A stretch of DNA of 64,000 bases from Eretmocerus hayati (taxonomy: Eukaryota; Arthropoda; Insecta; Hymenoptera; Aphelinidae), in NCBI GenBank assembly GCA_029851415.1, contig CM056744.1, forward strand, positions 69,868,172-69,932,171, read 5' to 3'. This document shows, piece after piece, positions 12,596-25,974 of this stretch. The translations under genes were made by a program, and so were the position numbers. A model generated the notes under the pieces. It ran no database searches, was not told where the DNA came from, and saw only the letters and a program-made list of their open reading frames with translations. Within the stretch, counting starts at the first letter, position 1, and each line of letters starts with the position of its first letter.

Positions 12596-12687
12596 TTGTT
12601 GGACCAGCCTTGTCTCTTCACAATAACTGGATTTTCCACAGCTTACTGTTTCTTCTTCTTCAATATTGATCCGAGAAGATTATACTA
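12596..12687 (+). repeat. Dispersed repeat, short copy 2
   Basis: About 92 bp (TTGTTGGACCAGCCTTGTCT onward) repeated nearly exactly at 13630-13721. The two copies bracket about 940 bp that include Tigger-like and piggyBac-like remnants. The copy breaks off exactly at the Tigger-like terminus. Confidence 0.8.
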
Positions 12688-12965
12688 CAGTGAAATCTCC
12701 CAATAGCGGACACCTTCGGTTGCACCAAAACTGTCCGTTATTCGGAGGCGTCCGCTAATCGGAATTTTGACTAAAAAAGCAGAAATTTCGTAAATCGTGA
12801 AAATGATCACGTTCTTATTGCAAGTGGTTCTAAATAGCTGAAGATGTCCGTTTTTCGCACTTGGAACTTATCAGCTGCATTCCGGATACTCAAGTTTTCA
12901 TTCTCACACGTATTGATAATTTCGATCTTGTCTTGCACTGTCAACTGCTTACGTTACTCAGCCAT
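12688..12965 (-). pseudogene. Tigger/pogo-like transposon remnant: TIR plus CENP-B-type HTH
   Basis: The left edge has TA then CAGTGAAATCTCCCAATAGC, a terminal inverted repeat of the pogo/Tigger style, with related echoes just inside (CTGTCCGTTATTCGGAGGCG). From the ATG at 12963-12965 the minus strand encodes an N-terminal helix-turn-helix of CENP-B/Tigger transposases (KQLTVQDKIEII, SIRNAADKFQV). Codon 4 is TAA. Homology stops after about 40 codons, well short of the DDE domain, so this is a large internal deletion. The opposite TIR was not found. Confidence 0.7.
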
Positions 12966-13550
12966 CGCGAGCGTATAAGACCTGAACGGGTTGACAAATA
13001 TACGCACTGTGAATATATAACTGCCAAAGTTCACAAATTGAATCTGGTAAAATTATTCCTCAAGGTACATGTGTAATTTTCTACAGATGGATGAGTAATT
13101 TTAACAGATGAGTATTTAATTCCAACATGTGAATATGTCATCCACAACATTTGAAAATAAAGATCTAACACTTGGCAGGGATATTTGTGCTCGAATCTGT
13201 AGATTGTACCAATTCAATATATGTTCCATAAGATGTCATGGAAAATTCCCTGATGCGCGGGAATGTTTTTATAGAAATATGGACAAGTAAAAGATCTTCT
13301 GGATGAATTTAAGTTTTCTGTTCTTGCCGATACTTTAGACAGTTGGACTTAAGAGTTTAAATTAATGGGGATTCGAGAAATTCCATTCCATTCGAAATCA
13401 ACGATCAATAAAGGATTTGGAAAGTCAAATCTTCTCGAAATTTTCCGGAACTTGAAATTCTTTTCCCAGAAAACAATGAGCTTGAATGACATGCTCAGGC
13501 TTACCGTTTCCTCTCAAAATATGGTAAAGATTGCGAAATAATTTTTTCCA

Positions 13551-13626
13551 TTAACACGTTCACTGCGACGGGTCCTGCCAGTGGTACCCGCGCGTTCTCT
13601 TTTGTGTGCGACGGGTCCCACGGGTG
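13551..13626 (+). mobile_element. Partial TTAA-type palindromic mini-element
   Basis: Begins TTAACACGTTCACTGCGACG and contains TCTTTTGTGTGCGACGGGTC, matching the 155-bp mini-elements at 29375 and 29848. Only the left part is present; it ends where the 13.6-kb dispersed repeat starts. Confidence 0.65.
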
Positions 13627-14060
13627 GGTTTGTTGGACCAGCCTTGTCTCTTCACAATTACTGGATTTCCCACAGCTCACTGTTTCTTCTTCTCCAATAT
13701 TGATCCGAGAAGATTATACTATGTATCCTCAATTTTTTCAGATATCTTGGATCTTGGATTTTTGTGATGAGATGAGGACCATATAGGTGTACAAACGGCT
13801 CAGACGTAAACAACATGTGTCTCTCGCTGCTGCAGATCAATCCGAATTCATGTACAAATATCACACACAAACGATGCTCGTCCAGCTTCACGATATTTTT
13901 CATCACATAATTGAATCAACTTAATCTTCCCGCCAAAAACAAATTTCCGGACAGAATGCGCGGGATTTTTTCCCGCTTCCCGCACGTGAGCCGCGGGAAA
14001 CGAAAGTCGCATAATTGCGGGACGCGATCTACCTCACCCGCAGGGGCGCGGGCAGCGGCC
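13627..14060 (+). repeat. Dispersed repeat, copy 3
   Basis: Same family as 7331-7730 and 12596-12687 and the most complete of the three. It ends in a GC-richer tail with GGGAAACGAAAGTCGC and ATTGCGGGACGCGATC. No coding signal and no clear terminal repeats. Confidence 0.75.
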
Positions 14061-14138
14061 TCTACAAGCTCCGGTAGGTACTATAGCCGGACACCAGTGA
14101 TCTCACACAAGCTATAGCGCTCCTTTTATCTCATTATC

Positions 14139-14590
14139 TAACCGCAAGGGGGGTTGGGGCATGGCGCCTCATCCCTGGATTCTGACAAGCTCCCGGCCCC
14201 AGTCATTGCGCGCCGGAGCGAGGAGACTGCACATCTTCATCCGGCACCACGGGAGTGGGTGAGTTTAGGGACTCGAATTGAAATCGCCCTCGGGCGATAA
14301 CAATGCGAGCCCGAAAGACTCATCCATCATCACGAGGGACTCCCTGGGCTCTCAGGAAGCCTAGAAGAGTCCCAAAACCCCCCACCGAGGGGTGGATCTC
14401 GGCCTTGTGCTGGGGGCCGAGCCCGGAATTCGGTAGTCGGGGAGGAGGAGTGGGTCATTACCGAGCTTGGCTCGGTGTTGGCCATCCTCCAAACCAACGC
14501 GCTGGCAGGGCGTACCCCTGCCCCGCGCCCACGGGGGCAACCGGGGTTGAACCGAAAGGCAGGGACCCGGTATATAAAATACAATATTCC
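14139..14590 (+). other. GC-rich structured block with a TATA box, possible LTR or element 5' end
   Basis: A sharp GC-rich island in AT-rich surroundings, containing several self-complementary runs such as CGAGCTTGGCTCGG and GGGCGTACCCCTGCCC. It ends with CCGGTATATAAAATAC, a good core-promoter TATA at about 14570-14578. Open frames over it are low-complexity and overlap on both strands, so I do not call a protein. It may be a solo LTR or the 5' end of an unidentified retroelement. Confidence 0.35.
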
Positions 14591-17500
14591 TATCTCGTTG
14601 TCTCGGCGCTATCGTTGGTAAGGATTCTACTATATCGGCGCACCACTGTGCTCGTAGAGGCTCCCACACCAGCCTTGTTAATTCCTTATCATTTTCAGTC
14701 AGTTATTGATCCTTGCACACGTACAAAGAACGTTGCCAGACTTTGGTCTCTTGTGTAGGTCGCATGAGCTCTCGGTAGCAATGACTTGAAGATGCGCACT
14801 CAGGCTCTCGAGTTGAATGAATTCTCTCACACGTACGAGAAGCGCTCTGGCTTCCCGCCTTCGGTGTGCGTTGGATACACATGAGTATAACATGCTGCAG
14901 TTGTTCTCATAGTTTGAGGACGTACAATTTTGACGCGATTCCTTTGCTTCTGGTGAGCGTTAACTACACATATATAAGGGATAGGATTATTGCTGACGAC
15001 GGTGAATTTCATTGGAGAATGACAACTCATTCATTCGTAATTCAGAAGCGTTCTGAACGAGATATTCTTTTGACAGTTGAAGAAAATCGATTCATGAATG
15101 ACTGGCAGCTCCTATCCTAGACTGTAGACTTGATCGGATGCTCTATGATTCCAACAATCTTCATCGCGATCGCATCATTCTATAGTTTTATTCAACTCTT
15201 TGTAGAGTATCATCGCCCAGGATCCTCCGAAACGCTAGATCACCAAACGGTTCTGCAAAATCAAAGGCTACATCACCCGTATATCTTGTAACAGCGTTCC
15301 AACGGCGCGGTGCACCAGGAATGTTATCGGGAATAGCCTCTTCACCGTGCCGTATTGCCATATGACCGGGACTGAAAAAGTTGATGAGCCTTCAGAATAT
15401 TCGGTTCCTATAACCAGATTAAAATGGGAGTACTTACTATAGTTTCATCTTTAGGTTCGATTCAAGCATATTGCGCTGATTTCCACCAATGTCACATCCT
15501 TGAATCAGCTCGTCCCTGCCACGAAGCCGCTCCCACTTTCCGTATCTTAATGAGAGATATTCCGTCACAGAACTTGGAATCTGTCATAGCATCGAAAGGT
15601 GCTCTGAGAATGAACTTATTCTTCTCGAAGATCTCCTCAACATGTAGATAGTATAGACATCGTTCCTTCCTCTCAATATCGTTTCTTAAATCGAGAAACT
15701 CTCTCGTCTCCTTTGGCGATCAAGCCACATAAAAGCAAGCCCGAGGTTGATATTTTGTTCATGTTGTACTAATGCTGCATGATCTCATTTTGCATCGTAT
15801 GTTCGGCTATCATAGGTTCAGCGGGATTCCGCACACCGATGTTATGAGGATCTGCTGACTGCAGAACCGAGACTCTCGTTGCTTCGTCTTCGGATGAATG
15901 ACATAGGCCCACGATCGGTATGAGAATATCCGGGCCCGGACAACTACCCACACTTTCACAGCCTTCTTCCCTCCATAATCCCAAATTTCTCCTAAATCGT
16001 CACATTAAACCTTGTTTTCCATTGGTAAGGAACGTGAATAGTCCGCATCGGGGTCCAGTATATACAAAACTGGTATACAACATCTATGTCGGTTCTCCAT
16101 TACTGGGACATGGTTCGTTTCACGACCCTAAGCTGAGTTGGAGGTGTGCAATTTTCTCGGATCTGGAGGGCTCCGACGATCAGTAGATGTCGTCGGTAGT
16201 TCGAGTACCATGGTGTAGGGCTCACAAGCTTCCTCGAAATCATTGACAAGAGCCGATTGCAACGAAGAATGAGCCCCGCACTCGTCCACTTCTATTGTTC
16301 AAGTGTGGAAATAGTCGCGCAGATTGGTTGTTCACCTCGGACTGAATCTCCACAGCTCTAGGTCTCAGATTCTCAAGTAACGCGTCCAAAAGTTCTTGGG
16401 GGTCGAGATCGGTTATTAAACGGGGTCATTTCCCTTCAGGTTCTTGCTCGTCAGACTCGTTTGATTTGTCCGTCCTGTCTTTGTTGCTGAGATTATCAAC
16501 AAAAGCAGATGGATTACCTGCAGCGCCCAAGTCGCGAGAGCAGTAGGATTCAACCATTTCTAGAAAGTGCATTTATAATTCAGAAAATAGGTAGAGAGGA
16601 GATCGGTGTTTGATGTCTGACTGGAGCCGCGCGTCTCATGATCGGGTTGCAGTGGGTATTCATCTTTGTACATCATATGAGAGAAGGGAAGGCAATTCAT
16701 GGATATCGGTAGCACCTAGCGTCCGTCTTGTACAAATTGCTGCATTCTTATGACGCATGGAGGAAACGAGAATCATCAACAGCTTACGGAAACGGGTGCC
16801 TACGCCACGCTAGTGCTCATCGAACTGTGAACGATGTCGATCGTATCATAGTTCTTCAGGGATTCGACCAGCGACGAATCTTGTGTGGAGTGATCATGCA
16901 AGCGACACAGTTGGTGACATTGCAAGTGTCAAGATTATCTTACACATTGGTTCATCGAACTCGAAAACTGTCTCAGTCGCCCTACAGCGTGACATTCAAT
17001 CCTAGTCGGAAGTTTGACGCTGTGCAAAGATATAAACCATCCGTTACGTTGGTTACTGAAAGCGATTGAGTGAATATAATCAAACGCGTTGTATTTACAG
17101 CATTCGTAAGCTCATGATCTTGTTGATAATGATATTCTTTGAACAATTCCCGCTCGTCCTCTTTTCTTCAACTCATGACCGTCTCGAACGAAAAAAAATC
17201 ATGGAATTTGCACATGACATCTTTAAATCGTCGAATGAATTCAACACTTCCCTATCCCCCCACTGAGTAGTTCATTTGAAATCGTGGAGAAACGTGGCTC
17301 TCTCTTTCAAATCTCCCCTCTCTTTCATCGTTCATAGATATTGGTCTCATCGTCCAAGGGAGACTGTCACCGTTCGATCTGTGCCTTCTCCCTGTACTTG
17401 ACACAAACCGAACAACACTCTTCTCAACCATGATTCCATCCGGCGCTGACCCCACCAACACCCGAAACTTCTGCAGAGTCGTCTTGGAGTGGGTGAAGGA

Positions 17501-18603
17501 CTTCAATGTGATATCGACAAAACGAGCCGTGCTGATGAACTGCACGAAAATACTAGAGGCGTTGAAGACCCGCCCTTGGGACTATCTCCTGATAGTCCGG
17601 TGTTTGAAATGAATATTGACCTCATCCACAAAGAAACAACTTGAGGAACTCTACGCTCGTATTTTTACTGCAAGCGAAAGAAACTTTCACCACGCTGGGG
17701 AGTATCTTATGCGTAACTGAGTTCATGGGAGGTATCAATTCAGAGTTTCGATGCAGCAAAGAAATGAGATGATGGGTATGGAACTAGCTTAATGTACAAT
17801 CGAGAACCTTTCTCCCCAGTTACTTCTTCACACTGCTTGATTCTCCTCAGAAATATACAAATGGTTGAAAGACACGGGTTTATTTGGCAGTTCGATCGAT
17901 GCTGATGACAGCCCTCGCCTGCAGTTCGGGTCGAAAATGAAACGCTCAGAGGTGATCTGCAATCTGGTGCATGAACTCGATGTAAAATATGCTACCCCTG
18001 TCGATTTTTGAATTGAATGATTGAGTCTTTCAGAGTCATGGCGGGATAGAGGAGAAGGAGATGTTCCCTCGATGATCAACACGTACACTAAGATCGTTCC
18101 GAGGATTGTGTCCACTAGTAGAGCCTACGATTATCCGAATTTGAATTCTCACGGACTCATACTTGCTCCAAAATTCTCAGTGATCATCTCTTATGGCAAT
18201 TTATCTTGCCAAGATGGATGAAGTGTTCCAGAAACGATTTGTCTTCTCAGACGTGTTTCCAGAACATGGCAGTCTGGTTTATGATTTTGATGAAATTGTG
18301 AGAAGTTGATTCGCAGTTTACAGGTATTTTCTACCAGATTTTGTCTCGATTACTAAAAGCACCTCTACTATCGGGATTGCGATCAGAGATCTTGTGATGA
18401 ATCGCACTAAATTTTCAGTGTTTCGATGAATGAATGAATACTAATGGTCCAATAGGACCAATTATGGCATTCTATTGACTAGATCTGGAGAATTTGGATT
18501 CAAAACCTGATCAGAAATCCTCGTGGTCCACGTGGTACCTGTGATAGAGAGCTCTAATCGTTGAAGAATTACGATTCCCAAATTCTACTTCCTTTCGTTT
18601 ACT
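14591..18603. other. Unassigned 4-kb segment
   Basis: No recognised family on either strand. Several frames of 60-113 codons exist (for example 14866-15120 and 16728-17069, plus) but none has a motif I can name, and they do not join into one gene with obvious splice sites. It could be old mobile or viral-derived DNA; I have no evidence for either. Confidence 0.3.
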
Positions 18604-19984
18604 AAATTGAGTAATTCCACGAAAAAACGATATATAGTCGACAGTTAGGTCCCAGATTCCTTTCTAAGTGAACTTTTTCGATTTTAGAGGTTGAAAAAGG
18701 GTCTCCATCACCATGAAAGAAATTACACAATTTTTTTTCGGACCCTGGTACACAAATCAAAATTATGTTTTCAACTTTTTCTGCAAAATTTTCGTAACCT
18801 TTTCACACACAAATTGTTATAGCTCAAAATTTATCTCATATGGAAGGACGTGGCTTAGTGCATCTGAAAGGTGAGCAAAACACCTATCAAGAACCACTTT
18901 AAAGTTCTGGTTCTCATAGAACCTCGATTATATATGGATGATTCCGTGAGAATTATCTCTAATTTTTTTCTCATAAAGCTATTTTTTTGAAAGAATTAGA
19001 AGTACATTTTTTCATGTTAAATGTTGTGTTCTTCGCGAATAAAATATTTCCAGTCTGCATATTTGGGTTTTAAGCTGTTTTCTGGCCATTTTTTTGATCT
19101 CAATGACAGAAAACATCAATTTTTTGCGCATGCGCGATATCTTAAGATTTCGAGACCAATTATTTCGAAAAGCTGAGGAAATTTCCTTCAAAACAACTAC
19201 CTTTCGAGCTTGAATCCGTTGATTCAAACCAAAGTTACAGTGATTTCTGGCAGCCGCTACGAGAGAGCAGCTTGGTACTAGGCCCCATATTCGCTTCAGT
19301 CATTACCTGGAAGCCTTCATGTTTTCGCTCAAATCGTTCTTCATCATTCGGGCGCTGGAACTCCGCTCCTAGTTGATGAAATTGAACTCAACAAGAGGTC
19401 ATTTCGAAGGAAATTTCCTCAGCCTCTCAAAAAAATTGGTTTTGGAATTCTAAAATCTCGCGCATGCGCAAAAATTGAGGTTTTCTGTCATTGAAACTCA
19501 AAACGCGCCCAGAAAACTCAGAAATGCAGAGTGACAATATTTCATTCGTGGAGAACACAACTTTCCACATGAAAAAATGTACTTTTGAATCTTCCCAAGA
19601 GATAGCTTTTTCAGAAAAAATGAATAAAAGATGATTTTCACGGAATCATCCATATATAATCGAGGTTCAATGAGAACCAGAACTACAAAGTGATTCTTGA
19701 TAGGTGTTTTGCTCATCTTTCAGATGCGCCAAACTGCGTTCCTCTATCTGCGGTAATTTCTGAGCTATAACGATTTGAGTGTGAAAAAGTTACGAAAATT
19801 TTGCTAAAAACAGTTGAAAACATAATTTTGATTTGTGTACCAGGGTCCGAGAAAAATTCTGTAATCTTTTTTATGGTGACGAAAGTCCATTTTTCAACCT
19901 ATAGAATCGGAAAAGTTCACTTAGAGAGAAATATGGTACCCTACCTCCGACCATATATCGTTTTCTCGTGTAATTACTCAATTG
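18604..19984. repeat. Long fold-back element, family B (about 610-bp arms)
   Basis: Inverted repeat with arms at about 18604-19215 and 19385-19984 around a spacer of roughly 170 bp. Outer ends read AATTGAGTAATT.CACGA and its complement; the central part of each arm has the CATATATAATCG and GCGCATGCGC blocks. The fragment at 5568-6000 belongs to the same family. No coding sequence or obvious target duplication. Several short blocks also match family A at 10081-11873. Confidence 0.85.
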
Positions 19985-22900
19985 TATTTTCGAATGCCAC
20001 CTGAGCGCGTGAAGTTGCCATGGAGATATGATACTAATATTTATATTATATGTCTATGGAAGTTGCAATAATTTGGCGTCCCTACATCTGAATTGTGGAT
20101 CTCGTTTCCAAGAGTTATATCTATAGTCTCATATCTTATGCCATTGTAATTCCGCAAGAAATAAGTCTCTGAACACGAGTAGATGAGTCTGTTCGCTGAA
20201 TTTTCAATATTTGGGCTGCTGGAGGACGAAATTTTCATCTTGTGGCATGCGTCTGGGACCAATTTTGCTGGCTACCAGGACCTCTGAAATAGGTAAGGAA
20301 GTACGTTCCCACTACTCCGGAGGGATGTCATTCCTTGTATCGATAAAGATCACATTCAGCCATCTGAGGAACACTGAGTGGACCCTATAGGATATAGATC
20401 CACGTACTCAAAATACGCGCGAGTCAATTTTGAACACAGTGACGTATTGTATCTCACTTTTTTCTTCCTTCTTGTCTATGTACGACGAACGCGAGCCTTT
20501 AAGTTCTCCCAATTAGCGGTCGGGCGTCCCCAACAGTAATTCCAGAGGATAAACCATGAACTTTCAAACCGAGTCTATATTGGCACTTACAGGAAAGAAT
20601 TGGATGCTCTGGTGTAATTCAGCTGTTTTCAAGATCCATACAAATGATCGCAACGTCATAGAAGAGCTCCCATGACCTCGATCACATTTCAATTCCATCG
20701 ATATGAACTTGGTCATATTTCTTACTCAAATAACACCCCATGCCAGGCCATGAGAACTGTGACATGTTATTCATGAAAATGTGACGAGTAATAGGCAGAA
20801 AAGTTCAGGAGCGTGCTACCCTTACCTTTCCGCGTACCATGAGAATTTGACCTTTCCCAGTCGAGTGGGCACATCACTTGAACTCACCCATCTTGCCGGG
20901 GCTATTGTTTCAACGCAGTTGGTTGCACATGCTTGAGTCAAACAGGATATTATTGGTATTGTTCTGGGCTATCAAAATCCATTCCGATTATTTGATCATC
21001 CGAAATGTTATTTCTTCATGAGCTTAGTACGAAAAATTCGAATTTCTGGTAGAAACTCGGTAACGCAAACTCGAGGTTCATTAATGAGTGCTCCATCGGA
21101 GCTGAAAAAAATTCTTCTTCAGGATATAAGGTGTCTAGATTGTCACTGGATTTTGGCATGATTTTCCGAGCAATGTTATTTTTGCAGCAGGCTTAGGGAG
21201 TCAGGGAATGACGTGAGTAACATGAGAGATTGCTCAAAAACGAGGGTTGTGGCCTGTGCCCTGGATACCGAGATCCTTCCGGCAAAATGACAGATAGCGC
21301 CCACATTCAGATACATTGGAAGCTATCGGAATCAGTTCCGAAATCTTGATGATCGTCCGCATTCTCAGAGATTTTGTGCAGTAACACAAATATTGAAAGT
21401 TCCGTGGACAGGCTCATACGAGTGATACATCCGTGTCCGCTCACGAATAGTAGCGCGGTTTGGTACGCCGGTTAGAACGCACTCTATGGTTATACTCAAA
21501 GCACGAGTAGGCGTGCGTCATTTGTCCAAGCCGTGGCCCAATCTCAACGCGCAAAAAACTGACTTACAGTCATCGAAAATATCTCCGAATTCTCCGACGT
21601 TACCCATACTACAAAGATAAAGAGAGACACAGTGACATTTTCTCGAATCTCGATAATGTCGACGGTGACAACAAAGGCGCGCCGCACCGATCTCGCTACT
21701 GACCGAAGATGAGATAGTTGAGAATCTGCCCCCGGCTCACTCGAAGCAGGTGCGTTCCTTGCTGAGATACTGGCTGGACTCTGAGCCGGAAGGATTGAAG
21801 TAAAACGACGAAGAGGAAATTCAGCAACCTGCTTCTTAAGTTTGGGGTGTTAGTGTTGTGTTGTTTTTTGACAATAGCTTGGCAACAGGGAGTCATACTC
21901 AAATTCACTCGGGAATGAGAAGCCCAACTCCCGTATGAGCCAAGGCATTATATGACACTGCTGCAACTCGTAGAATTGTGGTGTGGTATTTTCGAGCACA
22001 TGCGACGAGGATGATTTGATATTTTTCTTTCCCATAAGGGTTGGAATGAAATTTCATGATGCAAGATTGACGGAAAGCATTCAATTTTCAATAAGATAGG
22101 GAGAATTTCCCCATTCTTCCAAGTGATTCCGGATTCATGCGCGATTTTTTAAATTATTTGTAAGTCGATTGAAAGAATGATTGCATGAGTTCTTAAAATT
22201 TTGACATCCATTGGAATTTCAGATATGTCCTTCTTTGGGCTATATGGGAATGAGCAAATGATATAGGTTTTTTCAATTCGAGATCGAACAAATGTAGAAT
22301 TGAAGATTGTACGAAAATATTTCATGTGATAAGCTATGATCTCTTGATTATACTCAATCTACGGGGAATAAATCGATATGAGGGTGGTTGGGGTTATTTC
22401 CCAACCAGATGATTTCTTCATTGAATCTTAGGAGATGCGGCCATCGATACATTCGATACTCAGCATTATCCTATATACATATATCCTATGTAAAGTGATA
22501 TTTTACATTGAAGTCTTATCAAACAGTATCTCAGACATAGCCTTGTGATCGGATCACATACAATGGGGTTAGGGGTGATATGAAGTTTTTGGAGAGCAAT
22601 ATGAGCAAATCTCACGAAGTATGCGGTTTGGCCGAACAGGCCTATTTTTTCGTTGTCAAAAGAATAGTAACGTTTTTTCGCCGCTCGCATTAGATCATTT
22701 TGGAGATTCACTCATATATAACAGTTCTTCATCATTCAGGAGTCTATTACTTGCTATAGAAAGGTACTGGGAGACGCTTCTTCGTGACAAAATCGCAATT
22801 TTCGACCGAAGAGGGCCATAATTCTCTCACGCCTTAGCTCAACACAGGCGGGGCGGTTCACCGATTGGTCTGAAAATTGGATATATGATGGATCATAGAA

Positions 22901-24228
22901 TAGAGGAACATATAAATTTTCCCCGAGGCTGTGCCTATCAATGCGTCAGAGTGGCGATGATTCGTTGGCGCGAACTCGGATTTTACTTTTTTTCCTGTAT
23001 CGCTCTCCTAATGGACGCAGCACTCGGGGCAGTGAATACTTCGTATCTGTAGAAACGACATCTTATTCTACATCCAGAAACCTACAGATCTAGCCTAATA
23101 CAAGAACGATAGTGTGCTCGATTCCGCATGACGATGCGGCTTAAAATGAGAGAAATTATTTTTGCGTAAACGGGGTCAAAAAATCGTTCTTCGTATAGCA
23201 CACAAAAATTTCGATTCCGTTGGGATTGAAACCACGTGTGAACTGATATTCGTACCTCAAGAAATGACTATGAGAATTGCCCCTACCACAGCCTCATCTC
23301 GGTCGTATCGCGAGGCTTGTGAGGATTGACAAATGATGAAAATGAGCGTTTTGGCGGCTGAGGCACATCTTCATTTTGTACCACAGACCTTCAGAAGGCA
23401 CTGTAAACTATTCACCTCTTCGTGCACGCACCTATTTCCCGTGGTAGAAAAATCATTTCTCGATGAATTTCATCAACTTTAACGTTGAAAAGTTCTCTGA
23501 GCTTCAAACAGATGAAAAAGTTCATCATTATATTGTATTTTTGACCATGTTTACGTATGTGGACACCGTGGAGTCATGGAAAGGAATCATAGAAGGAATT
23601 CGACTCCGGCAGTTTAATGAATAAATATTAACTAGTGTATAACATAGTCTAATAACATGACATTTCTATTGTGAGACTATTCCACATCGTCTCATCCTCA
23701 TTGTCGATACATCATAACTATATATACATGAATGATTTCCCGAAAAGTCCTCATCATAATCGATTTCCATAAAGTGATCATGGCAAAGAGTACGACGAGA
23801 GAAACTCTACACGTTCTTGTATGTAAACTCTCTGTATACTCTGGACAAACTGGCTCTTCCGAATCCCTCGAATGCACGGTGTAAACGTATGAGGCCAGAC
23901 TTCACGAGGCTCGTTATTCCGTGTACTTCAACATTATGTATCCTCCCTTGAGGCAATAGTTTGGTGTACTCGGAGAGTTTGTTCAAATTCTTCTGCATGA
24001 TTTCTAGACCTTATACTCGAGTATTGAGCTCAAGTTTTAGCTTTTTCGAGGAATTGAATTTTTCAATACAATGAATTTGCCTCAAACAGGTAGTGGGAAT
24101 GAGTTTACCGAAGGATGAACTCGAATGAATCATTGATTTTGGGTGAGGAAAAAGAGCCCCATAAGAATTTTTGCGATATCTTGAGAGTGGAATTTATTGG
24201 CATTATCCAAAGACGCGTCCACGTGAAC
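19985..24228. other. Unassigned 4.2-kb segment
   Basis: AT-rich DNA with no recognised gene, RNA or mobile-element signature. Open frames are at most about 80 codons and look like chance. Confidence 0.35.
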
Positions 24229-24431
24229 CATGGCCTAGGCGAGTCACCGCAACGTCATCATCAGTGTGAGGTGAGTGTCTCAGTAGTAATAGTTGTAATC
24301 AGATGTTTGCATTATGATGTATATATGTGATAAGTGTAGTGTTGATGAGTTTGTTTTGGATTTTTTGCTCCGGTCGCTCGCAGCAGAGTTGACCACTCTT
24401 GAGGCATGGCCTAGGCGAGTCACCGCAACGT
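24229..24431 (+). repeat. Pair of 27-bp direct repeats
   Basis: CATGGCCTAGGCGAGTCACC followed by GCAACGT occurs at 24229-24255 and again at 24405-24431, 176 bp apart; CATCAGTGT follows both within a few bases. Probably a local duplication. Confidence 0.7.
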
Positions 24432-25594
24432 TCTCATCAGTGTAGAATCGAAGTGTCTCAATTGGAATTGATGTGATCCATTGTTCGTTTTGAATCATCA
24501 ATGTTGTTGTATGAGAGACCTTCATTATTGTTCAGTGTAAAGTCCATTCCGCAACAATAGTTGTTAAAAAGTTTATTATTATTTGTTATTACATCTTGGT
24601 GAGTATAATGGAGGAAAAGAAAACCTTGATTTCTAACGACTACTTCAATTGATTGCAAAATCATCTAAAAGTTATTATTGGGAGAATTCCCCTTCTATTT
24701 TGCACAATTTATTGATTAATGGATGATGCAGTCAGAGTATGTGCATTCGTAGCCTAGAATTTCACAATTCCAAAAGAATATACAAATCTATAGATGAGTC
24801 ATTTACTAACAGGGGATCTTCTAGGGTTCTGTGTAGAATGACTCAGAAATGTAGGGATTCAGTTGGGCGGAAATTCTTTGATGGGATCCGTCAGTCAGCT
24901 AATAAGAACACCGAATCCTTGACATTACCTCAGCACTTTTGTGAGGCCGCCCTGCCGCAGGCTATGGTCAAGTATTGGATTCTTCGTATGTGGGAGTCAC
25001 GTCGATTTATTATTAGGAGAAATTCTATTATGATGTCAAGTTTACTCATTTTTGAGAACTCTGTACTATCGTCATGGTCTTGATTCTAAATTGATTATGA
25101 TTTTGCAATTAATTAAAATCATCAAAATTGAAGAGTAAATGATTTGAATTTTGTTGAATCTCAATGAAAATCATTATATCATCGTTTTTAAGTCATTTTA
25201 GAATCATGTAGAAATTAATTTCAACTAAACCTATCAAATGAAAGGAGACGAGAGAGGAGAGACGGGCAAATGTCCCGTCTCTGTTGAATTTCATTCAATT
25301 TTCCAATATACATATTCTTATTTCACAATTTTTGGTGAATTTTATAATTTTTCTAGAAACAGTATAAGAATTAATATGATGTCACCTGAATTGAATATCT
25401 TTAAGTCATCTGAAATCACCTGGAGAACGTCTTCTAATTGACAATGATGGCATCCCAATTTTGCTTCTTGATTCCCTGTTGAGTTAGTTATCCAATGGAC
25501 TCTCGGGATTGTCTTTCTCGTCCTTAATGGTGCTGTGGGATGGAAAAATCATTATAGCGGATTATTTTTCTATCATAAAATAATTGGATTCGTT
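24432..25594. other. Unassigned segment
   Basis: AT-rich. A 114-codon plus-strand frame at 24739-25083 (with FFDGIRQSANKNTESLTLPQ) has a protein-like look but no family I recognise. Confidence 0.3.
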
Positions 25595-25762
25595 CGTGTG
25601 AATATGCGTTTATATAAATATGTGTGCGGGTGTGTGTGTGTGGGTATGTGTGTGTATTCATGTGTGTGTCTGATGAAATTATGAGGAAGGTTGTGTGTAC
25701 TAATTCTAGATTTTGAAAATGTTTGTGTGTGTTCATGTATGGGTGAGTGGGTGAGTGAGTAT
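25595..25762 (+). repeat. TG-rich microsatellite
   Basis: Interrupted (TG)n tract such as GTGTGTGTGTGTGGGTATGTG, followed by GTGAGTGGGTGAGTGAG. Simple-sequence DNA. Confidence 0.85.
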
Positions 25763-25974
25763 GTAGTGGGAGGATTACTCCGTGCCTGTTAATTGATATG
25801 ATGAATTATATCAATATTCATAAATTATTCAAAAGATTGTATGAATAATTTACCAGTGCAGCCTTCCAATATGATTCTTGACAGTTTCAGGGGCTAAGTC
25901 ATTCTTTTCCATCCTCTGATTGATCAACTGTTGGCAGATTGTACACTGAGGTTGCTGAAATCAGGGTTTTTAAC

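Noticed and set aside
14591..18603. Endogenous viral genes
   Set aside because: Some frames look protein-like, but I could not match any to a viral family and will not name one without evidence.
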